Origin: an uncultured Helicobacter sp. | GTDB lineage: Bacteria > Campylobacterota > Campylobacteria > Campylobacterales > Helicobacteraceae | DNA length: 5,521 nt | Assembly (NCBI GenBank): GCA_944325475.1 | Contig: CALVAF010000043.1 | Span: 1 to 5,521 of the forward strand | Direction of reading: 5' to 3' | Shown here: positions 1 to 4,546 of the stretch, in pieces | Layout of the letters: each line of letters starts with the position of its first letter | How positions within the stretch are numbered: position 1 is the stretch's first letter | Notes under the pieces: model-generated | What the model saw: the letters and a program-made list of their open reading frames with translations, nothing else | Databases searched by the model: none | Told to the model about the DNA's origin: nothing | Translations under genes and position numbers: made by a program

Positions 1-4
1 TTTT

Positions 5-38
5 GTAGGGGCATTGTCCCTCTTTTATCCACCCCTAC
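5..38. repeat. GTAGGGG/CCCCTAC inverted repeat
   Basis: The arms GTAGGGG (5-11) and CCCCTAC (32-38) are perfect complements around a 20-nt spacer. The TTGT before the left arm is partly matched by ACAA at 41-44 after a 2-nt offset. Nested inside, AGGG (7-10) can pair with CCCT (18-21), followed by CTTTT, so an alternative small terminator-like hairpin reading rightward is possible. It is more GC-rich than its surroundings. It could be the 3' terminator of a gene left of the window or part of a dispersed palindromic repeat. The window edge prevents a decision. Confidence 0.4.
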
Positions 39-187
39 CTACAATTCCTGCCTTTGATTTTGCAATAAATTGATAATTCATAAAAATTTGTAAAATCCAA
101 AAATGGAGCTATCAAATGGGAATGTTGTGAAATTTCTCTGTGAAGTTATGAAGTGATAATTTTGTTATTTTAAACAATTAGCCAATC

Positions 188-217
188 CTCAAAGATTTGC
201 TTTGGAGAGATTTTATT
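188..217 (+). terminator. Weak terminator-like hairpin
   Basis: CTCAAAG (188-194) can pair with CTTTGGAG (200-207), leaving one bulged G and a 5-nt loop. The stem is followed by AGA and then TTTTATT (211-217). The stem is short and the T run interrupted, so as an intrinsic terminator it is weak. It could end a transcript entering from the left edge, but no upstream gene is visible to support that. Confidence 0.2.
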
Positions 218-310
218 AATCTGTGATTGATAACTTCAAGAACCCAACTTCCAAACCATTTAAAATCATAAAAATCTTTAAAATCTAAAATAAACCAAAG
301 AATCTATCTT

Positions 311-332
311 TGATTCTGCTTGTGTAGAATCA
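311..332. repeat. Perfect 7-bp inverted repeat
   Basis: TGATTCT (311-317) and AGAATCA (326-332) are perfect complements separated by 8 nt. There is no T run after either arm, so it is not a typical intrinsic terminator. AGAATC/GATTCT words are common in genomes of this kind, so chance is possible. Confidence 0.35.
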
Positions 333-387
333 CCTTAAACCACCTTTAAAATATGCAAGGGATTTCTTGGGGTTTTAGAGAAGATAA

Positions 388-394
388 GGGGGGG
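388..394. repeat. G7 homopolymer in non-coding DNA
   Basis: Seven consecutive G lie in otherwise AT-rich DNA. None of the three plus-strand frames across the run is open for more than about 20 codons. G runs of this kind are the usual phase-variable tracts in Campylobacter and Helicobacter, but this one is short and lies in no visible gene or recognisable promoter. Confidence 0.9.
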
Positions 395-613
395 TGATTG
401 GCATTTGTTGGGTTAGTATCAAAAAGCTGGAAGATTTCTTATAAAAATCAAGACTAATATTCTCAAAAAAGGCTTAGTGTTGCTGATTTTGCATTTTGAA
501 TTGTCTTTGATTTATGGTTATAGCAGAGTCATTTTTAGAAGCTATTTTTGATTCTGGTGGTTGCAATTTCTATCATAGATTTTTATTTGGGTTATGTTTT
601 GTTAAAGCTAAAA

Positions 614-653
614 TGCAAGTGCGCATAAGTGCTATGCACTCACTTTCCTTGCA
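614..653 (-). terminator. Compound hairpin downstream of the lipoprotein gene
   Basis: The outer arms TGCAAG (614-619) and CTTGCA (648-653) are complementary. Inside, AAGTG (617-621) pairs with CACTT (641-645) and GCAT (623-626) with ATGC (634-637). An alternative inner hairpin AGTGC-TAT-GCACT (628-640) is also possible. It starts 20 nt past the stop codon of the minus-strand lipoprotein gene at 674, so it could end or protect the 3' end of that transcript. Reading leftward it is followed by only about four T residues, so intrinsic termination is uncertain. It is more GC-rich than the flanking DNA. Confidence 0.3.
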
Positions 654-673
654 GTGTAGTAGCAGAGGGTTTG

Positions 674-1207
674 CTATTTTAAAAGATCTTGTGTGGCTTT
701 GTTGATTGCTGAGTGGATTGCATTGTTTAAAGTTAGCTGAATATGTGTGGAATCTAAAGTAGAGTTACTGCCAATTCCTAGGAATTTATTGGCAGTGTTT
801 TCAAGAAAAGCCTTGCTATTATAAAATCGTGTTTCATTGTCATTGCTAAAGGCGAGGCGAATCTCAATGATTGCAGTGCTTTGTGAGGTGTATTGCCAAA
901 ATCCACCTTGTGCTGTTTGTAAAATTACGCTTCCATAGACGGATTGTAAATTGTAGTAACGAGGAGTATTGGAATTGGCTTTGATAAAGCAACCGCTAGC
1001 CTGTAAGGCATTTTCAAGCTGTGATAAAACTTGTTTTTGTGGGATTTTCAAATCATTAAATTTCCCGATTTCTATGCTTTCTAACTGATAGGAAACGATA
1101 GGGGTTTGGCAAGTTTTTTGGATTGTAATGGGGAGGAATTCTTGTTTTTTGGCACAAGCAGTAAGGAAAATTCCAACAAGAGCAGCTGTAAAATAATATT
1201 TCAGCAT
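674..1207 (-). CDS. Putative outer-membrane lipoprotein, unknown function
   Basis: This is a 177-residue protein with a clear lipoprotein signal peptide: a short basic start (MLKYY), a hydrophobic stretch at about residues 6-16 and the lipobox LTAC with Cys18 as the lipidated residue. The next residues are Ala-Lys-Lys, with no Asp at +2, which suggests outer-membrane rather than inner-membrane retention, although that rule comes from enterics. The mature part has two more cysteines (33 and 73) that could form a disulfide. Its layout is a segment around 57-76 resembling 'L..AL..SGCF', then alternating polar/hydrophobic strands at about 85-135 and a C-terminal helix at about 155-176. This loosely recalls small LPP20/YajG/CsgG-like lipoproteins, but I cannot assign a family. 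The ATG at 1207 is preceded by AAGGA at 6-nt spacing, a strong start. It is transcribed divergently from the membrane sensor gene. The gene is real; its function is unknown. Confidence 0.88.
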   Translation of the reverse strand: MLKYYFTAALVGIFLTACAKKQEFLPITIQKTCQTPIVSYQLESIEIGKFNDLKIPQKQVLSQLENALQASGCFIKANSNTPRYYNLQSVYGSVILQTAQGGFWQYTSQSTAIIEIRLAFSNDNETRFYNSKAFLENTANKFLGIGSNSTLDSTHIQLTLNNAIHSAINKATQDLLK

Positions 1208-1239
1208 AATAGTTCCTTAAAATGTTAAGTATGTGCGAA

Positions 1240-1248
1240 ATTTTAGCA
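1240..1248 (-). promoter_or_regulatory. Candidate extended -10 promoter for the lipoprotein gene
   Basis: Reading leftward, TGCTAAAAT gives a TG-n-TAAAAT extended -10 element (hexamer at 1245-1240, TG at 1248-1247), followed by a leader of about 26 nt with the AAGGA site before the ATG at 1207. No good -35 hexamer is seen, which is usual for Campylobacterota sigma-70 promoters, where T-rich upstream DNA replaces it. This is a prediction from motif and position only. Confidence 0.5.
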
Positions 1249-1275
1249 TATTTTCTTGATAATTTTTTTGAAGAT

Positions 1276-1284
1276 TGATACAAT
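1276..1284 (+). promoter_or_regulatory. Candidate extended -10 promoter for the sensor gene
   Basis: TGATACAAT is a TG-n-TACAAT extended -10 element with a T-rich block (1263-1269) just upstream, as expected for vegetative promoters in this phylum. It would start transcription near 1291, leaving a very short leader of about 23 nt before the TTG at 1314, with AAAGGG at 1301-1306 as ribosome binding site. It lies about 30 bp from the oppositely oriented promoter, so one regulator could affect both genes. Confidence 0.5.
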
Positions 1285-1313
1285 TTCGAGTATTAAAATA
1301 AAAGGGTGTTTTT

Positions 1314-1946
1314 TTGGGTTCTAAGAAAATTTTGTTAGTGCATTTGTTGTTTTTATTGTGCTTGTGTGGGAGTGCGTTTTATTATTATTTTTATACAAAG
1401 GAAATCGGGCAAAAGCAGGATACTTTGCTTTATTATATCAATATTAGTGGAAAGCAGCGAGTTTTAGCACAACGCATTGTGTTTTTATCGCAGTTAGCGG
1501 CGACTAATCAGATTTTAAAGCGTAATAATTATGAAAATTTTATGGAGTTGCGTTCTTGCATTAACCAGCTTTCAATGATTCATAGGGCTTTGCAAGATTT
1601 TGTTGTTTCTGTGGTGGTGCATAGTCAAAATAATTAAACTTTAGATGATATTTATTTTGGGAGTGGGAATCTTGCTGTGAAAATGGAGAATTTTTTGCAT
1701 GATTCTAATCGGATTTTTATGATACAAGACATTAAAGAATTGTTGCAGAACAATCAGGGTTTGCTGATGGCATTAGAGGGTGATGATGGACTGCTTGCAA
1801 GCCTAGAGTTAGCAACTTTAAGTCAGCAATTTTATGCGCAAAATATAGTTAAAGAGGTGCAAAAAAAGGCAGAGTATTTTCTGTATTGTGTGTTTGGATT
1901 TATTGTGCTAGAGGTCTTTTTGCTATTTTGGAAACCTAAAAGCTAA
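1314..1946 (+). pseudogene. PilJ-type (type IV pili MCP N-terminal domain) membrane sensor, split by an in-frame stop
   Basis: The frame runs for 210 codons with a single TAA at codon 108 (1635-1637). Before it: a membrane helix at about residues 5-27, then an extracytoplasmic helical segment with NISGKQRVLAQRI (43-55), which matches the 'isGrQRmLsqri' signature of the type IV pili methyl-accepting chemotaxis transducer N-terminal domain (also seen in NarX/PilJ-like sensors). After the stop the same frame continues with TLDDIYFGSG and VKMENFL, also typical of this domain, and ends with a second membrane helix (about 188-205, ending LEVFLLFWKP). The intact protein would have two membrane helices with a periplasmic helical bundle and no HAMP, kinase or MCP signalling domain. 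The start is TTG at 1314 with AAAGGG 7 nt upstream; a stop at 1299-1301 blocks any earlier start. A restart at GTG 1677 or ATG 1683 would lack the first helix. The best reading is a recent nonsense mutation (for example CAA, AAA or GAA to TAA). A sequencing error or stop read-through are alternatives. Confidence 0.8.
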
Positions 1947-1951
1947 GGTTT
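1932..1951. repeat. Inverted repeat at the convergent gene ends
   Basis: AAACCT (1932-1937) and AGGTTT (1946-1951) are perfect 6-bp arms around an 8-nt loop. Both stop codons lie here: the sensor TAA at 1944-1946 and the pgpA TAG at 1938-1936, so the genes overlap by 11 bp. Neither strand has a T run right after the stem; the nearby A6 at 1953-1958 is in the wrong orientation for the plus strand. A role as a shared terminator is possible but weakly supported. Confidence 0.3.
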
Positions 1952-2475
1952 AAAAAAGGTTCAAGGACTGAGAATTGCAAGAGAATCTTAAGGAGGATTG
2001 ACCCAACCAATCCTGCAAAAAATCCAGCTAGCAAATCATCTCCCATTACACCCAAGCCACCTTTTGTGTTTCTATCGATTCTACCGATGATAGAAGGCTT
2101 CCAAATATCAAAAATACGAAATAAAATAAAAGAAAGGAGTAGCCCAACATAAGTGTGTCCTATCATAGAAATGCTAATCCAAACCCCTGCTAACTCATCA
2201 ATCACGATTTCTTGCCTATCATGACTTAGCCCTTGCTTTTCGTAATTGTCGATGATTTTAACTGCAATCACGCTCACAAGCAAAGCAAGTAAAAAGAGGG
2301 TGCTGGGTGCGATAAAATAAGCAATCGCCCACCCAAAAGGAAGGGCTAGAAGTGTGCCAATGGTGCCGGGTGCTTTTTTGCTTAAGCCGCTAAAAAAAAG
2401 TGTGAGATACATTTTGCATAAAAAATCTTTGGAATCTTGAAAGTCTAAAAAAAAGTTTTTGTTTTGATTTTGCAT
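1936..2475 (-). CDS. pgpA: Phosphatidylglycerophosphatase A
   Basis: PgpA removes the terminal phosphate of phosphatidylglycerophosphate to give phosphatidylglycerol, in the inner membrane. This 179-residue protein shows the family motifs in order: SGLSKKAPGTIGTL (29-42), HDRQEIVIDELAG (85-97) with the acidic residues of the proposed metal/phosphate site, LFRIFDIWKPSIIGRID (118-134) and GGLGVMGDDLLAG (139-151). Hydrophobic helices lie around 44-77, 97-117 and 149-168. The ATG at 2475 has AGGA at 7-nt spacing, and that AGGA overlaps the TAG of the upstream gene, so translation is probably coupled. Family members often begin just before the GLSPKAPGT motif, so Met22 (2412) is an alternative start, but it has no comparable ribosome binding site. 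It is the last gene of the operon and converges on the sensor gene. Confidence 0.95.
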   Translation of the reverse strand: MQNQNKNFFLDFQDSKDFLCKMYLTLFFSGLSKKAPGTIGTLLALPFGWAIAYFIAPSTLFLLALLVSVIAVKIIDNYEKQGLSHDRQEIVIDELAGVWISISMIGHTYVGLLLSFILFRIFDIWKPSIIGRIDRNTKGGLGVMGDDLLAGFFAGLVGSILLKILLQFSVLEPFLNLSF

Positions 2476-2484
2476 AAAAATATC

Positions 2485-3669
2485 CTAGTTTAGAGAATGG
2501 GTTTGGTAGAGTTGTGAGAGCTTGATATAAAAATCTTCTTCGCTTTGCTCTTTGATGATTCCATTATCAGCAAACATTGTCCCAAATTGTTTGATGAGAT
2601 TCCCAAAGCGACTAGGGAAGAGATGTGCAAGGATTTTAGCTGAAATTTCTTTACGCACGAGAATGGGAGGTGGAATTAGCCCAGATTGCAAGATTGCTTG
2701 AATAAAACGTGCGTGGTAATTGATGTGGTGGTGCTTACCATGGGGGCAGGTTTTAACGCTGACGATGGTTTTGCATTGTTGGCAATAAACAAACTCGCTT
2801 AAGAATTTGACTTTGATTTTGATTTCTTTGGTGGTGTCAAAAATAGAATAAGCCTTTTGTTTTTCGTAATAAAAGGTAAGGTTTGGGTGGGTTTCGCCGA
2901 TGACCATTTTATCGCAGCCTAAATTTTGAGAGATGATAGCATTGAGCAGTATGCCATGCGCCCCTTCAAAGAGATAGATAGCATTGAGTGGGAAGATGAG
3001 AATTCGGTTTTTGGGGAGGTAGTTTTCGATGACATATTCAAGGCATTGTTTGCGGATTTCAAAGCTAAGCAAATTCTCATTTTGTTTTTTGAATAAAAAA
3101 AGCACCAAAAGTTCATTTTCATCTAAAATTAGTCGGAAGATTCGCTCATGGATTCGAGTAATGGGAGAGACATCAAGCATGATTGAGGTGATACTGGAGG
3201 CTTGGATGGTTTTTTTAGTTTGTAAGATAGTGTCTTTGAGAGTTTGATTGATAGGGTAGGTGATTTGCGGGGTGAGTTGGTAGTCGCCACAGAGGGCGAA
3301 ATCGCCAAGCCTTTTGTAGATATTTTGTGCTTTTTTGGAATAAATATCCCCGCCTGTGATTTGTATTAGCCTTTGTTTTTTATCGATGGGGAAAACAGAA
3401 TCAACAATGAGTTCTCCACATATTTTATAGTCGCAAACAAGGTTTAAAATTTCGCCTTTGGAGGCATTTTGCAAGACTTCTTGATTGCGTTTTCCTGCAG
3501 GTGCGAGGATAAAAGAGAGCGGAAAGATTTGATTTTTTTCATTCTTTTGCATTTCGCTCTCATTCATGAGGTGACTAACGGGTTCTAATAGCCCTTCTTT
3601 GCATAAAAAAAGAGCAAACAATGCCTCTTGGTCAATAAATAAGGAATTATTTCTTCTTAGTGATTCCAT
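2485..3669 (-). CDS. Divergent sulfate adenylyltransferase (ATP sulfurylase)-like protein
   Basis: This 394-residue protein follows the ATP sulfurylase layout. The N-terminal PUA-like part has GLLEPVSHLMNESE (26-39), matching 'eGL..PL.gFM'. The catalytic part has GAHGILLNAIISQNLGC (236-252), matching 'GpREAllHAiiRqNlGc'. The C-terminal part has a zinc knuckle C296-x2-C299-x8-C308-x4-H313, then ILQSGLIPPP and VRKEISAKIL. The key motifs are changed: where QTRNPLHRAH is expected there is KKQNENLLSFEIR (about 194-206), and GRDHAG is GETHPN (258-263). ATP sulfurylase activity is therefore doubtful; it may be a nucleotidyltransferase with another substrate, or a structural or regulatory relative. 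The C. jejuni counterpart at this position (Cj1609) is annotated as a putative sulfate adenylyltransferase, from memory. I chose ATG 3669 because the family-like sequence (NNSLFIDQEAL) starts there; the longer frame to 3750 lies inside the regulator gene. It overlaps the regulator by 23 bp and has only a weak purine-rich site, suggesting translational coupling. No cys operon genes are nearby. Confidence 0.82.
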   Translation of the reverse strand: MESLRRNNSLFIDQEALFALFLCKEGLLEPVSHLMNESEMQKNEKNQIFPLSFILAPAGKRNQEVLQNASKGEILNLVCDYKICGELIVDSVFPIDKKQRLIQITGGDIYSKKAQNIYKRLGDFALCGDYQLTPQITYPINQTLKDTILQTKKTIQASSITSIMLDVSPITRIHERIFRLILDENELLVLFLFKKQNENLLSFEIRKQCLEYVIENYLPKNRILIFPLNAIYLFEGAHGILLNAIISQNLGCDKMVIGETHPNLTFYYEKQKAYSIFDTTKEIKIKVKFLSEFVYCQQCKTIVSVKTCPHGKHHHINYHARFIQAILQSGLIPPPILVRKEISAKILAHLFPSRFGNLIKQFGTMFADNGIIKEQSEEDFYIKLSQLYQTHSLN

Positions 3670-4537
3670 ATTTTTTTCTTTTTTCCCATAAGCTTTTTCT
3701 TGACATTCCCAGCTTTTTACTAAGTTCGGTGTCAGGGTATTTGTCTTCAAAACTCAGAATTATAGCTTTGACATAGTCATCGACACTTAAAATATCCTCA
3801 TGCAAACCTTGAGAGACATCTTTAGTCTCAATTTCATAGACATTAGGGAAGTTCCCCACCTCGCTATTAAGGCATGAAAAAATGATAGGGGTGTTTTTTA
3901 GTGATTTGATGCAGTTTTCTTTGTCTTCTTTAGAGAGGGTTTCAAAGCCAATGACATAGGTTAGCTTTTGCTTGGAAGTGGATTTTAGAAACTTATGATA
4001 GTCTTTGGTTTTATAAAGTGAGATAAAATCAATAGGAAGTTTTTTGTGAATGGCATAATGTGCCACGCACATATCAATTGCTTTTTGGGAGGTGCTTTTG
4101 ATGATGAAGGGGAAAGAGATTTTGAAAGTAATCGTGTGGGAGGAAGCTAACAAAGAGCTGCAAAAATAATCACGATAAAAGGCAATTTCTTTTTGAAGTT
4201 GTTTGAAATTTGTGTGTTGCCTGATTTTACGCACGAGTTCATCAATCATGAAGGGTTTTACAATATAATCGCTAGCTCCAGCTTGTAGGGGGCGTGTGAC
4301 GGTGTCATCATTGACATAAGGCACCATTAAAATGACAATGGAATCACAGAATTTTTCAATCAAGGGGTAAAAGTTTTGTCCTGAAATGCTAGTGGAGAGC
4401 AAAACAATATCGGCTTTGTCATGTTCTAGCGCTTCTTGTGTGCTTGAGACAATTTCGCAATTAAACCCAAAATGGCTTAGTTTAGAAGCGATGCTTTGTG
4501 CTAAATAAACTTCATTTTCTATGGTTAAAATTTCCAT
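3647..4537 (-). CDS. HP1021/CemR-type atypical orphan response regulator
   Basis: A 296-residue transcription regulator with an N-terminal receiver-like domain (1-115), a middle region unique to this family (about 116-245) and a C-terminal Fis/NtrC-type helix-turn-helix, ELSKKLGMSRKSLWEKRKKYGI (271-292). The receiver is degenerate: the aspartate expected in DIVLLD is Ser48 (DIVLLSTSIS), the acidic pocket is only E7/E9, and the switch Thr/Ser region reads ILMVPY, while Lys94 (VKPF) remains. Phosphorylation control is therefore unlikely. There are six cysteines (27, 64, 126, 157, 209, 222). In H. pylori, HP1021 has been described as a redox-responsive regulator that also binds oriC, and the C. 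jejuni homologue CemR controls energy metabolism genes; transferring those roles here is inference. No histidine kinase gene is adjacent. The ATG at 4537 has AAGAGG at 5-nt spacing overlapping the ispDF stop, with 9 nt between the genes. Confidence 0.93.
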   Translation of the reverse strand: MEILTIENEVYLAQSIASKLSHFGFNCEIVSSTQEALEHDKADIVLLSTSISGQNFYPLIEKFCDSIVILMVPYVNDDTVTRPLQAGASDYIVKPFMIDELVRKIRQHTNFKQLQKEIAFYRDYFCSSLLASSHTITFKISFPFIIKSTSQKAIDMCVAHYAIHKKLPIDFISLYKTKDYHKFLKSTSKQKLTYVIGFETLSKEDKENCIKSLKNTPIIFSCLNSEVGNFPNVYEIETKDVSQGLHEDILSVDDYVKAIILSFEDKYPDTELSKKLGMSRKSLWEKRKKYGITKKK

Positions 4538-4546
4538 AAAAACCTC

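Larger units (their letters stand above)
1..673. other. AT-rich region without a convincing gene
   Basis: I find no reading frame here with a good ribosome binding site and protein-like composition. The sequence is AT-rich, with many short A and T runs. It carries a GTAGGGG/CCCCTAC inverted repeat near the left edge, an imperfect hairpin at 188-208, a perfect 7-bp inverted repeat at 311-332, a G7 run at 388-394 and a compound hairpin at 614-653. A 63-codon ATG frame at 514-705 exists but has no ribosome binding site, runs into the antisense 3' end of the lipoprotein gene and is rich in Cys and Phe, so I do not call it. From about 673 down to 550 the opposite strand is also open in one frame. 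This is most easily read as an intergenic region with decayed sequence or a dispersed repeat, which is inference. Confidence 0.6.

Noticed and set aside
1..513. CRISPR array, tRNA or insertion sequence end in the gene-free region
   Set aside because: No regularly spaced repeats, no cloverleaf-compatible arms with a CCA end, and no transposase fragment were seen.
514..705. 63-codon plus-strand ORF starting with ATG
   Set aside because: No ribosome binding site, unusual Cys/Phe-rich composition, and its end runs antisense into the lipoprotein gene. Kept only as part of a possible repeat or remnant.
1056..1283. 75-codon minus-strand ORF over the lipoprotein start
   Set aside because: Out-of-frame shadow of the lipoprotein gene, which has a far better start, signal peptide and lipobox.
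1677..1946. Independent 89-codon gene starting at GTG 1677
   Set aside because: The same frame continues upstream to the TAA with family-like residues, so this is the back half of one interrupted gene rather than a separate gene.
2919..3247. Short ORFs on both strands inside the ATP-sulfurylase-like gene
   Set aside because: They lie wholly inside a long gene with recognisable family motifs and have Ser/Lys-rich shadow-like composition.
3670..3750. Upstream extension of the ATP-sulfurylase-like protein to a start at 3750
   Set aside because: These 27 codons lie over the regulator's helix-turn-helix coding sequence and show no family similarity; the family-like sequence begins just after ATG 3669.
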